Notes: a model not told the origin generated them from the sequence alone. A stretch of 64,000 nt of DNA from Phenylobacterium sp. (GCF_016124325.1 NZ_WGNY01000008.1:62001-126000); one strand, 5' to 3'. Positions 31,804-40,642 are shown, counted from the first letter of the stretch. Numbers and translations: made by a program.

Positions 31804-33069
31804 TCACGCGCCGCGCAGCAGGGCCTGCAGGCGGTAGGCGGCGACCACCGCCTCGCCGCGCGCCGCGACCGCCGCGCTCTGCGCCGCCAGCAGGTCGCGC
31901 TGGGCGTCCAGCAGGTCGAGCGTGGGCTTCTGGCCGACCCGGACTTCCTGGCGCACGTCGTCCAGCGCGCTGGAGGCCGCCGCCGTCTGGGCCGTGGCCG
32001 CGACCAGCACGGCCTTGGCGGCGGCGAGGTCGGACCAAGCGGAGATCACCGCCTCGCGGACGTTCGCCTCGGCCCCGTCGCGAGCGGCGCGAGCGGCGCG
32101 GACGCCGGCCTTGGCCTCGGCCACCTTGCCGCCGATGGCCCCCCCGGCGAACAGGGTCCAGCGGCCTTGGACGCCCACCGTGACGTCGTCGGCCTGATAG
32201 CCGGGGAAGAACTTGTCGCGCACGGTCGAGGCCGTCGCCGTCAGGGCCACCGACGGCAGCCGCCCCGCCTCGGCGTAGCGGGCTCCGGCCTCGGCGGCGC
32301 GCAGGCCCGCCTGGGCCGCCACCAGCGCCGGGCTGGCGCGCAGGGCCTCGGCCACGGCCTCGTCCAGGCTGGCGGGCGGGGCCGGGCCGTCCGGCAGGGG
32401 CTCCAGCGCCTCGGGCTCCACGCCGATCACCGCCAGGAAGTGCGCGCGGCCCCGGGCCACCGCGCCCTGGGCCCGGGCGAGGCCGGCGCGGGCCTCGGCC
32501 AGCCGGGCCTCGGCCTGGTTGACGTCGGTGCGCGGGATCTCGCCGCGCTCGAAACGAAGCTGGGCCTGGCGGCCCGCCTCGACCATCCGCTCGACCTGCG
32601 CCTGGTTCAGCGCCAGCATCTCGCGTGCGCTCAGCACGCCGACATAGGCGTCGGCCACGCGCGCCGACAGCAAGGCCCGCGCGCCGCCGGCCTGGGCGAA
32701 CGCCGCATCCCGCCCGGCTCGAGCCTGGTCGAAGGCCGCCAGCGCGGCGCCGCCCGAGAACAGCGGCTGGCGCAGCTCGATGGCCGCCGAGCGCGGCTTC
32801 ACGTCGGCCTCGCCGAAGCCGAAGAACCCGCCGAGGTCGGTGGTCCCGGAACCGGCGTCGGCCATCACCGACACGCTGGGCAGGAACCCGGCCCGCGCCT
32901 GGGTCACACGCGCGGCGGCCGCGTCGGCCTGGGCCCGGCTCTGCGCGAGGTCGGGATTGGCCTTGGCCGCCAGGGCGATGGCCTCGTCCAGGGAGAGCGC
33001 GCTCGCAGCCGCCGGCGCGACCAGGGCCGCGACCGCCACGGCCACGGCGAGGCCGCCGCGCCAGCTCAC
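31804..33069 (-). CDS. TolC-family outer-membrane efflux protein
   Basis: This 421-residue protein has a signal peptide ending ASALS and two repeated helical TolC domains. The typical openings are LDEAIALAAKANPDLAQSRAQ and, halfway, LDEAVAEALRASPALVAAQAG, plus a late QKPTLDLLDAQRDLLAAQ motif. It forms the outer-membrane channel of a tripartite pump and probably partners the adaptor and RND pump at 35453-39681. Its GTG overlaps the stop of the DUF2892 gene (GTGA), and the group runs divergently from the pump genes. Confidence 0.87.
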   Translation of the reverse strand: MSWRGGLAVAVAVAALVAPAAASALSLDEAIALAAKANPDLAQSRAQADAAAARVTQARAGFLPSVSVMADAGSGTTDLGGFFGFGEADVKPRSAAIELRQPLFSGGAALAAFDQARAGRDAAFAQAGGARALLSARVADAYVGVLSAREMLALNQAQVERMVEAGRQAQLRFERGEIPRTDVNQAEARLAEARAGLARAQGAVARGRAHFLAVIGVEPEALEPLPDGPAPPASLDEAVAEALRASPALVAAQAGLRAAEAGARYAEAGRLPSVALTATASTVRDKFFPGYQADDVTVGVQGRWTLFAGGAIGGKVAEAKAGVRAARAARDGAEANVREAVISAWSDLAAAKAVLVAATAQTAAASSALDDVRQEVRVGQKPTLDLLDAQRDLLAAQSAAVAARGEAVVAAYRLQALLRGA

Positions 33070-33269
33070 CGGAAGGCGACGCCGGGCTTCACGCCCAGCC
33101 GCTTGAAGATCATCGCCGCCGGGCAGAAGCCGGTGAACGCGGCCTGCATCATGTTGAGGCCCGCGAAGATCGACAGCGCGATCCACCAGGGATGGACGAA
33201 GTGGGCCAGGGCCACGCCGAGCAGGACGACGAAGCCCGCGAACGCCAGCACGGCGCGATCGACGGTCAT
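33066..33269 (-). CDS. DUF2892 (YgaP-like) small membrane protein
   Basis: This 67-residue protein has two transmembrane segments (VLAFAGFVVLLGVALAHFV and IALSIFAGLNMMQAAFTGF) followed by CPAAMIFKRLGVK. It matches the DUF2892 domain, which is fused to rhodanese in E. coli YgaP. Here the rhodanese is a separate gene at 35070. It lies between the sulfide:quinone oxidoreductase and TolC genes and has a GGAGA ribosome site. A role in persulfide handling at the membrane is inferred from context. Confidence 0.85.
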   Translation of the reverse strand: MTVDRAVLAFAGFVVLLGVALAHFVHPWWIALSIFAGLNMMQAAFTGFCPAAMIFKRLGVKPGVAFR

Positions 33270-33311
33270 CTCTCAATCTCCGTTTGGAAAGGGGGCGGGG
33301 CACGCCGCGCC

Positions 33312-34592
33312 TCAGGTCTTGAGCTTGCGGACGCCCATGACGTCCAGCGCCAGCTTCTCGTAGAACGGCTCGCTCTCGCCGCGCCGAACCTTGCCCAGGA
33401 AGTATTTCTCGAAGCCCACCTTGGCGAGATGGACCCACTTGCCGCTGGCCGACCAGTTGACGTTGCGGGGCGGGATCTGCGGCTGGGCGACGAACGCCAC
33501 CCCGCCGTCGCCGAAATCGGCCAGGCAGATGGCGTTCCAGGTGGCTTCGTGCGCCGGCTCGCCGCCGGCGAGGATCGCCTTCAGGTTCCGCGCGATCGCG
33601 GTGACCATGCTCTCGATCATGAAGCCGGTCTTGGGCACGCCCACCGGCACCGGCGTCTTGCCGGTCGGCGCGATCGCCACGCAGACGCCCAGCGCGAAGA
33701 TGTTGGGGAAGGCCGGATTGCGCTGGTGCTTGTCCACGACGATGAAGCCGCGCGGATTGGTCAGGCCCTCGATGCCGCGCACCGCCTCGACACCCCGGAA
33801 GGCCGGCAGCATCATCGAATAGGCGAAGGGCAGGTCGTGCTTGGCCTTGGTGGAGCCGTCCTCGGCCACCTCCTCCACATGCATCACGCCGTCCTCGACC
33901 CCGGCCACCTTGGCGTTGGTGATCCACTTGATGTGGCGCTCGCGCAGCTCGCTCTCGAGCAGGCCCTTGGTGTCGCCCACCCCGTCCAGGCCCAGGTGGC
34001 CGACATAGGGTTCGGAGGTGACGAAGGTCATCGGCACCTTGTCGCGGATCTTCCGGCGCTTGAGCTCGGTGTCCAGGATCATCGCGAACTCGTAGGCCGG
34101 GCCGAAGCACGAGGCGCCCTGCACCGCGCCGACCACGATGGGGCCGGGGTTCTCCACGAAGCGGTCGAAGGCCGCCGCGGCGTTCTCGGCATGGTCGATC
34201 TGGCAGATCGACTGGGTGAAGCCGCCCTCGGGGCCCAGGCCCGCGATCTCGTCGAAGGCCAGCTCCGGCCCCGTGGCGATCACCAGGTAGTCGTAGTCCA
34301 GCGTCGAGCCGTCGTTCAGCTCCATGCGGTTCTCGGCCGGGATCAGCCGGCTCGCGCCCGAGGTGTTGAAGGCGATCCCGCGCTTCTTGAACACCGGGGA
34401 CAGTTCGGCCGCGATCTCGGCCCGCTTGCGCCAGCGCACGGCCACCCAGGGGTTGGACGGGACGAAGTAGAACGCCTCGCCCTTGTTGACGACATGCACC
34501 TCGGCGCGGTCGCCGACGGCGTCCTTGATCTCGAATGCGGCCACGGCGCCGCCCAGGCCGGCGCCGAGAATCGCGATGCGCGGCTTGCTCAT
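33312..34592 (-). CDS. sqr: Sulfide:quinone oxidoreductase-like FAD protein
   Basis: This 426-residue flavoprotein starts with the FAD-binding RIAILGAGLGGAVAAFEI. It has the SQR-like LDYDYLVIATGPEL segment, cysteines in QGASCFGPAYE and ALGVCVAIAPTG that fit redox-active positions, and a C-terminal membrane-associating region. SQR oxidises sulfide to persulfide or polysulfide and passes electrons to quinone, which here could feed cytochrome bd. The ATG at 34592 is preceded by GGAGGAG. Transcription is divergent from a BigR/SqrR-like ArsR gene, as expected for sulfide control. A flavocytochrome-c-type dehydrogenase subunit is a less likely reading. Confidence 0.82.
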   Translation of the reverse strand: MSKPRIAILGAGLGGAVAAFEIKDAVGDRAEVHVVNKGEAFYFVPSNPWVAVRWRKRAEIAAELSPVFKKRGIAFNTSGASRLIPAENRMELNDGSTLDYDYLVIATGPELAFDEIAGLGPEGGFTQSICQIDHAENAAAAFDRFVENPGPIVVGAVQGASCFGPAYEFAMILDTELKRRKIRDKVPMTFVTSEPYVGHLGLDGVGDTKGLLESELRERHIKWITNAKVAGVEDGVMHVEEVAEDGSTKAKHDLPFAYSMMLPAFRGVEAVRGIEGLTNPRGFIVVDKHQRNPAFPNIFALGVCVAIAPTGKTPVPVGVPKTGFMIESMVTAIARNLKAILAGGEPAHEATWNAICLADFGDGGVAFVAQPQIPPRNVNWSASGKWVHLAKVGFEKYFLGKVRRGESEPFYEKLALDVMGVRKLKT

Positions 34593-34662
34593 CAAACGGT
34601 CTCCTCCAGTCACCCTGGCGTCCCGGCGCAGGCTTTCGCCGATCGGCGTAGCCCGCCTTGAC

Positions 34663-34746
34663 AACGATCACATCGTTCCGCGGTCGGTCGCGATACCGGT
34701 TCAGGGTCGTCGCTTGACTGAATATTTGAAATCACGCATATACGCA
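34663..34746. promoter_or_regulatory. Divergent sqr/arsR control region with inverted repeats
   Basis: AACGAT-CAC-ATCGTT (34663-34677) is an inverted repeat with perfect 6-bp arms and overlaps an FNR-like half match, TTGAC-N4-ATCAC, beginning at 34658. Nearer the ArsR start is an AT-rich stretch with TGAATATTTGAAATCA (34719-34734) and GCATATACGCA (34736-34746). The latter resembles AT-rich elements at 43442 and 47462. The start codon of the ArsR gene follows 3 nt later, consistent with autoregulation. Confidence 0.4.
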
Positions 34747-34749
34747 ACT

Positions 34750-35055
34750 ATGAATTTTAACGTCGAGCGGATGCGGGCTTCAGCCCATGACGCCTGCGGC
34801 CTCCTGAAGGCGCTGGCCAATCCGCATCGCCTGATGATCGTCTGCTCGCTGATCGACGGAGAGAGGTCGGTCGGCGCGCTGGCCCAGTCCCTCGGGGTCC
34901 GCGAGACCCTGGCCTCGCAGCACCTGGGCCTGCTGCGGCGCGACGGCGTGGTCACCACCCGCCGCGAGGGGCAGACCATCTACTACGCGCTCGCCAGCGG
35001 TCAGGCCCGCGCGGTGATCGAAACCCTGTCCAACCTCTATTGCGCCACCCCCTGA
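34750..35055 (+). CDS. ArsR-family regulator, BigR/SqrR (persulfide sensor) type
   Basis: This 101-residue winged-helix protein has KALANPHRLMIVCSLIDGE, SVGALAQSLGVRETLASQHLGLLRRDGVV and the wing TRREGQTIYY. Two cysteines, Cys32 in the third helix and Cys98 near the C-terminus (NLYC), occupy the positions of the redox pair that forms a tetrasulfide bridge in SqrR/BigR. It should repress until reactive sulfur modifies them, then release sqr and the downstream rhodanese and pump genes. The short ATG at 34750 fits the family; longer frames would cover the divergent promoter. Confidence 0.83.
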   Translation: MNFNVERMRASAHDACGLLKALANPHRLMIVCSLIDGERSVGALAQSLGVRETLASQHLGLLRRDGVVTTRREGQTIYYALASGQARAVIETLSNLYCATP

Positions 35056-35069
35056 GGCGAGGAGAACCC

Positions 35070-35432
35070 ATGTCGACGACCCCCAAAATCCGTGACCTCA
35101 CGCCCCAGGACGTGAGCGCCGCGCTGACCGCGCATCGCATCCTGCTGATCGACGTGCGCGAGCCGGCCGAGTTCGCCGCCGAACGCATCCACGGCGCGCT
35201 GAACTATCCGCTGTCGACCTTCGATCCCGGCGCCCTGCCCCCCGCCGGCGACCGGCTGATGGTGTTCCAGTGCGGTTCGGGCAAGCGTTCGGCCATGGCC
35301 CTGGAACGCTGCCAGGCCGCGGGTCACGCCGTCGATTCCCACCTGGGCGGCGGCATCATGGCCTGGAAGGCCGCCGGACTGCCCACCGTGTCGCTCGACG
35401 TCGCCACCGGCGGCGTCCGCGACGCCCGCTAG
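35070..35432 (+). CDS. Single-domain rhodanese
   Basis: This 120-residue sulfurtransferase has the rhodanese motifs LLIDVREPAEFAAERIHGALN and the active-site loop FQCGSGKRSAMA, where the cysteine carries the persulfide. It starts at an ATG with a GGAG ribosome site, 14 nt after the ArsR stop. It probably transfers persulfide sulfur made by the SQR, and matches the rhodanese half of YgaP, whose membrane half is the separate DUF2892 gene at 33066. Confidence 0.88.
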   Translation: MSTTPKIRDLTPQDVSAALTAHRILLIDVREPAEFAAERIHGALNYPLSTFDPGALPPAGDRLMVFQCGSGKRSAMALERCQAAGHAVDSHLGGGIMAWKAAGLPTVSLDVATGGVRDAR

Positions 35433-35452
35433 CAACGCGAGGGGGCCGGGGC

Positions 35453-36484
35453 ATGGCGAGGCGGTTTGCACTCATCGGCGCGCTGGGCGCGGCCCTGGCG
35501 CTCGCGGCCTGCGGCGGCGAGAAGTCGGCCGAGCCGGCGGCCGCCGCGGCCCCAAAGGCGGGCCGCCTGACAGTGCGCGTGCAGACGGTCGCGGACCTCA
35601 AGCCCGCGCCGGCGACGTTGACCACCCGCGACATGGCCGAGGCCCGGGCCCGCATCCCCGGGACCCTCGTGAGCCTTTCCGTGAAGGAGGGCGACACGGT
35701 CCGCGCCGGCCAGGCGATCGGGCGTGTCCACGACGAACGCATCGCGCTGGAGACCCGCGCCTACGACGCCCAGACCAACGCCGCCGCCGCCGAAGCCGCC
35801 CGCGCCCAGGCCGACCTCGAACGCACCCGCGATCTCTTCGCCCACGGCGTCTACGCCCAGGCCCGCCTCGACCAGGTGGAGGCCCAGGCCAAGGCCGCCA
35901 GCGCCGCCCTGGCGGCCGCCCGCGCCCAGCGCGGCGCCAGCGCCGAGCTCGGCGCCCAGGGAACCGTGCTGGCCCCCGCCGCCGGCCGGGTCCTGACTGC
36001 GCCCGTGCCGGTCGGCTCGGTGGTCAGCCCCGGTCAGTCGATCGCCACCATCACCGCCGGACCCCTGGTGGTTCGCCTTGAGCTGCCCGAGGGCGCGGCC
36101 GGCGCCCTGAAGGTGGGCGACACAGTCCGTCTCAACGCCGACGACCTCGGCGGCGCCGCCAGCGAAGGGCGCATCGTCCAGGTCTATCCGGGCGTCAGCG
36201 GCGGCCAAGTCATGGCCGACGTCACCGCGCCCGCCCTGCCCGACGAATTCATCGGCCGGCGCGTGCGCGCCAGCGTGAAGGTGGGCGAGCGCCAGGCCAT
36301 CGTCGTGCCGCGCCGCTACGTCGCCACCCGCTACGGCGTCGACTACGCCCGGCTGGTGGCCGCCGACGGAACCGTCTCCGAGACTCCGCTGCAGACGGCG
36401 GCCGGCCCCACGGCCGATACCGTCGAGGCGCTGTCGGGCCTGCGCGCCGGCGACGTGATCGTTCCCGCGGTCGTGGCCAGATGA
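35453..36484 (+). CDS. RND efflux periplasmic adaptor (HlyD/MFP family) lipoprotein
   Basis: This 343-residue protein has a lipobox (LAAC, Cys20) after its signal sequence. A biotinyl-lipoyl half domain (GTLVSLSVKEGDTVRAGQAIGRV) is followed by an alpha-helical hairpin rich in Ala, Arg and Gln (residues ~100-165). The second lipoyl half is GRVLTAPVPVGSVVSPGQSI, then a beta-barrel domain. It links the RND pump to the TolC channel. It lies 20 nt downstream of the rhodanese gene and its stop overlaps the pump start by 4 nt. Confidence 0.88.
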   Translation: MARRFALIGALGAALALAACGGEKSAEPAAAAAPKAGRLTVRVQTVADLKPAPATLTTRDMAEARARIPGTLVSLSVKEGDTVRAGQAIGRVHDERIALETRAYDAQTNAAAAEAARAQADLERTRDLFAHGVYAQARLDQVEAQAKAASAALAAARAQRGASAELGAQGTVLAPAAGRVLTAPVPVGSVVSPGQSIATITAGPLVVRLELPEGAAGALKVGDTVRLNADDLGGAASEGRIVQVYPGVSGGQVMADVTAPALPDEFIGRRVRASVKVGERQAIVVPRRYVATRYGVDYARLVAADGTVSETPLQTAAGPTADTVEALSGLRAGDVIVPAVVAR

Positions 36485-39400
36485 ACCTCGGAGTCTCCGG
36501 TCGGATCACGCGGGCGACGATCCGTTCGCCCCTGACCCCGCTGTTCCTCCTGGCCGCCATCATGGTGGGCCTGCTCGCCCTGGTCTCGATCCCCCGCGAG
36601 GAGGAGCCGCAGATCAGCGTGCCGATGGTCGACATCATGGTCGCCGCGCCCGGCCTGCGCGCGCCCGACGCCGTCGAGCTGGTGGGCAAGCCGCTGGAGA
36701 CCATCGTCAAGAGCGTGACCGACGTCGAGCACGTCTACACCTTCGCCGACGACAACCAGGTGATGGTCACCGCCCGCTTCAAGGTGGGCGTGGATCCGGA
36801 CGCCGCGGCGGTGCGCATCCACGAGAAGATCCGCGCCAACTACGACCGTATCCCCGCCGGGATTCCCGAGCCGCTGATCCAGACCCGCGGCATCAACGAC
36901 GTGCCCAGCCTCGTGCTGACCCTGTCGCCCAAGCCGGGAGCCGCCGGCCAGTGGACCGACCAGGCCCTCTACGAGATCGCCGGCAAGCTCCGCACCGAGG
37001 TGGCCAAGGTCGACGACGTCGGCCTCACCTTCATCGTCGGCGGCCGGCCCGAGGAGATCCGGGTCGAACCCGACCCGGCCCGCCTCGCCCTCCACGGCGT
37101 TTCGCTGGGCGCCTTGATGGACACGGTCCGCCAGGCCAACCGCGCCTTCCCCGCCGGCCAGGTCCGCAACGCCGGCCAGGCGCTGGACGTCATGGCCGGG
37201 CGAACGCTGGCCACGCCCACCGAGATCGGCCTGCTGGCCCTGCCGTCGGCCAAGGGCGAGAAGGTCTATGTGCGCGACGTGGCCGACGTGGTCCGGGCCC
37301 CGCGCGAGGACCAGGCCCGCGCCTGGCGTTCGCTCCGCGCGGGCCAGACCTGGACCGAGGCGCCGGCCGTCAGCTTGGCCATCGCCAAGCGCAAGGGCGC
37401 CAACGCCGTCGTCGTCTCCCACGCGGTCCTCGCCCGCGTGGCCACGTTGAAGGGGACGTTGCTGCCCGCCAGCCTGGACGTGGCCGTCACCCGCGACTAC
37501 GGCGAGACCGCCAACGAGAAGGCCAACGAGCTTCTCTTCCACCTGGGCCTGGCGACCCTGTCCATTGTCGCCCTGATCGGCTTCACGATCGGCTGGCGCG
37601 AGGCGGGCGTCACCGCGGTGGTGATCCCGACGACCATCCTGCTCACCCTCTTCGCCTCCAACCTGATGGGCTACACCATCAACCGGGTCAGCCTGTTCGC
37701 GCTGATCTTCTCGATCGGCATCCTGGTCGACGACGCCATCGTCATGATCGAGAACATCGCCCGCCACTGGGCGATGAACGACGGGCGCAGCCGCATGGAC
37801 GCGGCGGTCGACGCCGTGGCCGAAGTGGGCAACCCGACCATCGTGGCGACGATGACCGTGGTCGCCGCCCTGCTGCCGATGCTGTTCGTCTCGGGCCTGA
37901 TGGGCCCCTACATGGCGCCGATTCCGGTGAACGCCTCGGCGGCCATGGTCTTCTCGTTCTTCGTGGCCGTGGTGATCGCGCCGTGGCTGATGGTGCGCTT
38001 CGCCCGCGGCGCGCTGCACCCGGGCCACCACGAGGGCCAGCATGCCGGCGGGCGCCTGGGCCAGGCCTACCGCAAGGTGGCCGGGCGCGTGATCGCCACG
38101 CGCAAGTCCGCGCTGCGGTTCCTGCTGACGGTGGGCGCCGCCACCCTCGTCGCCTGCGCCATGTTCGCCACCAAGACGGTGACGGTGAAGCTGCTGCCGT
38201 TCGACAACAAGTCCGAGCTGCAGGTCGTCCTCGACATGCCCGAGGGGACCGCCCTGGAGGACACCCAGCGCGCGCTGTCCCAGGCTTCCGCCATCGCCCA
38301 GACGCTGCCCGAGGTGACCGCCGTCGACGGCTACGCCGGAACCGCCTCGCCGTTCAACTTCAACGGCCTCGTGCGCCACTACTACCTGCGCAACCGCCCC
38401 GAGATGGGCGACCTCGCCGTCACCCTGAAGCCCAAGGGCGAGCGCAAGCGCAACAGCCACGCCGTGGCGCTCGACCTGCGCAAGCGCCTGGCCAAGGTGG
38501 CCCTGCCCGCCGGCGCGGCGATCAAGGTGGTCGAGGCCCCGCCGGGCCCGCCGGTGATGGCCACCCTGCTGGCCGAGGTCTACGGCCCCGACGCGGCCAC
38601 CCGGCGCGGCGTCGCCCAGAAGGTGAAGGCGATCTTCAAGGACGTGCCCTACATCGTCGACGTCGACGACAGCTGGGGCCAGCCCCGCCCCGGCCTGCGC
38701 CTGACCCCCGACCGCGAGCGGCTCGAGGCCCTGGGCGTGCCGGAAGGCCAGGTGTTCGACTCCATCGGCGCGGCCCTGGGCGGCCAGGTGCTGGGCTACG
38801 CCCACCGCGGCGAGAGCCGCGATCCGCTGGAGATTTCGGTCCGCCTGCCGCAGTCGGCCCGCACCTGGGGCGAGGGGCTGGCCGCCATGCCGGTGGCCCA
38901 GGCCCGCGACGGCCGGCTGGTGGAGCTGGGCGAGGTGGTCCGCGCCTCGAACGAACCCGCCGCCACCCACGTCTTCCGCCGCGACGGCCGCGACGTCGAC
39001 ATGGTGATGGCCGAGCTGGCCGGAGCCTACGAGGCGCCGATCTACGGCATGCTGGCCGTCGACAAGCAGATCAAACAGGCCGACTGGGGCGCCCTTCCCC
39101 GGCCCGACATCCGCCTGCACGGCCAGCCGCCCAGCGAGGCGAAGCCGACGGTGCTGTGGGACGGCGAGTGGGAGATCACCTGGGTCACCTTCCGCGACAT
39201 GGGCGCGGCCTTCGGCGTGGCGATCCTGGGCATCTACGTCCTGGTGGTGGCCCAGTTCAAAAGCTTCCGCCTGCCGTTGGTGATCCTCACCCCGATCCCG
39301 CTCACGCTGGTGGGCATCGTCATCGGCCACATCCTGTTCCGCGCGCCCTTCACCGCCACCTCGATGATCGGCTTCATCGCGCTCGCCGGCATCATCGTGC

Positions 39401-39681
39401 GCAACTCGATCCTGCTGGTGGACTTCATCCGCCACAGCCAGGCCGAGGACAAACCGCTGCGCGACGTGCTGCTGGAGGCCGGGGCCATCCGCTTCAAGCC
39501 GATCCTGCTGACGGCGCTGGCGGCGATGATCGGCGCGGCCGTGATCCTCACCGACCCGATCTTCCAGGGCCTGGCGATCTCACTGCTGTTCGGCCTGGCG
39601 TCGTCGACGCTGCTGACGGTGCTCGTGATTCCGGCGATCTACGTGGTGTTGCGCGACGACGGGCGTCCGGCGAGCGCATAG
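36481..39681 (+). CDS. RND-family efflux pump, inner-membrane subunit
   Basis: This 1066-residue protein has 12 transmembrane segments in the RND pattern and two large periplasmic loops. The N-terminal PREEEPQISVPMVDIMVAAPG resembles the common RND start. The TM4 proton-relay motif is visible in FSIGILVDDAIVMIENIARH, with its paired Asp residues. The second half ends with GIIVRNSILLVDFIRH and ALAAMIGAAVILTDPIFQGLAISLLFG. It should export a toxic compound with the adaptor and TolC. Its substrate is unknown; the sulfur-defence setting suggests a metal, sulfur species or oxidised product. Confidence 0.9.
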   Translation: MNLGVSGRITRATIRSPLTPLFLLAAIMVGLLALVSIPREEEPQISVPMVDIMVAAPGLRAPDAVELVGKPLETIVKSVTDVEHVYTFADDNQVMVTARFKVGVDPDAAAVRIHEKIRANYDRIPAGIPEPLIQTRGINDVPSLVLTLSPKPGAAGQWTDQALYEIAGKLRTEVAKVDDVGLTFIVGGRPEEIRVEPDPARLALHGVSLGALMDTVRQANRAFPAGQVRNAGQALDVMAGRTLATPTEIGLLALPSAKGEKVYVRDVADVVRAPREDQARAWRSLRAGQTWTEAPAVSLAIAKRKGANAVVVSHAVLARVATLKGTLLPASLDVAVTRDYGETANEKANELLFHLGLATLSIVALIGFTIGWREAGVTAVVIPTTILLTLFASNLMGYTINRVSLFALIFSIGILVDDAIVMIENIARHWAMNDGRSRMDAAVDAVAEVGNPTIVATMTVVAALLPMLFVSGLMGPYMAPIPVNASAAMVFSFFVAVVIAPWLMVRFARGALHPGHHEGQHAGGRLGQAYRKVAGRVIATRKSALRFLLTVGAATLVACAMFATKTVTVKLLPFDNKSELQVVLDMPEGTALEDTQRALSQASAIAQTLPEVTAVDGYAGTASPFNFNGLVRHYYLRNRPEMGDLAVTLKPKGERKRNSHAVALDLRKRLAKVALPAGAAIKVVEAPPGPPVMATLLAEVYGPDAATRRGVAQKVKAIFKDVPYIVDVDDSWGQPRPGLRLTPDRERLEALGVPEGQVFDSIGAALGGQVLGYAHRGESRDPLEISVRLPQSARTWGEGLAAMPVAQARDGRLVELGEVVRASNEPAATHVFRRDGRDVDMVMAELAGAYEAPIYGMLAVDKQIKQADWGALPRPDIRLHGQPPSEAKPTVLWDGEWEITWVTFRDMGAAFGVAILGIYVLVVAQFKSFRLPLVILTPIPLTLVGIVIGHILFRAPFTATSMIGFIALAGIIVRNSILLVDFIRHSQAEDKPLRDVLLEAGAIRFKPILLTALAAMIGAAVILTDPIFQGLAISLLFGLASSTLLTVLVIPAIYVVLRDDGRPASA

Positions 39682-39711
39682 GGACAAACGCTGTGCGCGC
39701 GCTTGTCTTTG

Positions 39712-39724
39712 TATTCGAATATTC
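39712..39724. promoter_or_regulatory. AT-rich ArsR-type operator before arsR2
   Basis: TATTCGAATA (39712-39721) is a perfect palindrome, and it overlaps a second one, GAATATTC (39717-39724). The pair sits 13-25 nt before the second ArsR start, as expected for an autoregulatory site. Confidence 0.5.
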
Positions 39725-39736
39725 TACATCAAGCAT

Positions 39737-40063
39737 ATGACGACCGTCGCAGAACTCCCCTCGCGGGAGGAAATTTCCGCCCTGGAGCACTGCTCCCAAC
39801 AGGCCGCGCGGCTGCTCAAGCTGCTGGCCAGCGAGCAGCGCCTGATGGTGCTCTGCCGCCTGCTGGAGGGCGAGGCCTCGGTGGGCGATCTCGCCGCCTA
39901 CGCCAAGCTGGCCCATTCGGCGACGTCGCAGCATCTCGCCAAGATGCGCGCCGAGGGGCTGGTGGAAACGCGGCGCGAGGCCCAGACCATCTACTACCGG
40001 CTGGCCGATCCGGCCGCCGTGCGCATCCTGCAGACGCTGTCGGAAATCTACCGCGGAGCCTAG
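39737..40063 (+). CDS. ArsR-family regulator 2
   Basis: This 108-residue winged-helix protein has KLLASEQRLMVLCRLLEGEASVGDLA, the recognition region KLAHSATSQHLAKMRAEGLVE and the wing TRREAQTIYY. It keeps a cysteine (Cys40) equivalent to Cys32 of the first ArsR protein and adds Cys19, but has no C-terminal cysteine (ending EIYRGA). If it senses reactive sulfur, it must use Cys19-Cys40 or a different mechanism. It overlaps the end of the convergent OsmC gene by 4 nt. Confidence 0.85.
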   Translation: MTTVAELPSREEISALEHCSQQAARLLKLLASEQRLMVLCRLLEGEASVGDLAAYAKLAHSATSQHLAKMRAEGLVETRREAQTIYYRLADPAAVRILQTLSEIYRGA

Positions 40064-40509
40064 TCGCCCTCGCTCTCCAGACCGCCCGCGAGGTAGGTGC
40101 GGATCTGGGAGCCGCCGGCCAGCGTGCGGCTGACCGGGCAGCGCTCGGCGATCGTGAGGAGCCGGGTCCGTTCGTCGTCGGTCAGCGCGCCCACCAGCTC
40201 CAGTTCGCGCTCGAAGACGTCCTGCGCCGCGCCGGCCGAACGGCGGGCCACCTGCTGCACCCGCGCCTCGACCCGCTCCAGCGCCATGCCCTTGCGGTCA
40301 GCGTAGAGGCGCACCGTCATCGTCGTGCAGGCGGCGAGCGCCGCCATCAGGAGGTCGTAAGGGTTGGGCCCCGCCCCCAGGCCGCCGGCCGAAACCGGCT
40401 CGTCGGCCGTCAGGCTGTAGGGACCCATGCGTATGCTGGTCCCGAAGGTCCCCTCGCCGGTTTCGACGGCCAGCGTCGCCTTGTCTTCGATCAAGCTCGC
40501 GTCATTCAT
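40060..40509 (-). CDS. OsmC family protein
   Basis: This 149-residue protein has the OsmC/Ohr fold pattern. It contains GAGPNPYDLLMAALAACTTMTVRLYAD, with one catalytic cysteine, and LLTIAERCPVSRTL, with the second. The two cysteines act as peroxidatic and resolving thiols in hydroperoxide reduction; YhfA-like members are also known. Its start overlaps the end of cydX by 8 nt in another frame, so it is the last gene of the cydABX transcript. Removal of organic peroxides or persulfides next to the oxidase fits the context. Confidence 0.83.
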   Translation of the reverse strand: MNDASLIEDKATLAVETGEGTFGTSIRMGPYSLTADEPVSAGGLGAGPNPYDLLMAALAACTTMTVRLYADRKGMALERVEARVQQVARRSAGAAQDVFERELELVGALTDDERTRLLTIAERCPVSRTLAGGSQIRTYLAGGLESEGD

Positions 40510-40621
40510 CGTCCCGGCCGTCGTCGCCCGAATCCATCATGTGGAACTCATGCCACATGCCGTTGAGGATTCCGAAGGCGACGGCGAGGCCGAGACCGAG
40601 GACCCAGGTGAAGTACCACAT
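40502..40621 (-). CDS. cydX: Cytochrome bd oxidase small subunit CydX
   Basis: This 39-residue protein (MWYFTWVLGLGLAVAFGILN then GMWHEF) is the single-helix CydX/YbgT subunit, with the typical WYFTWVLG start and a conserved GxxNxxWxE-like end. It starts 21 nt after the cydB stop. CydX stabilises the haems of cytochrome bd. Its stop lies inside the first codons of the OsmC gene (ATG AAT GA overlap), which suggests coupled translation. Confidence 0.9.
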   Translation of the reverse strand: MWYFTWVLGLGLAVAFGILNGMWHEFHMMDSGDDGRDDE

Positions 40622-40642
40622 ACGCGTCTCTCCTCGGCCGGC

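Noticed and set aside
36343..39435. A 1030-residue open frame on the minus strand opposite the RND pump
   Set aside because: It is antisense to a well-defined RND pump, rich in His, Gly, Asp and Gln, with no family motif. Such frames are common in GC-rich coding DNA.
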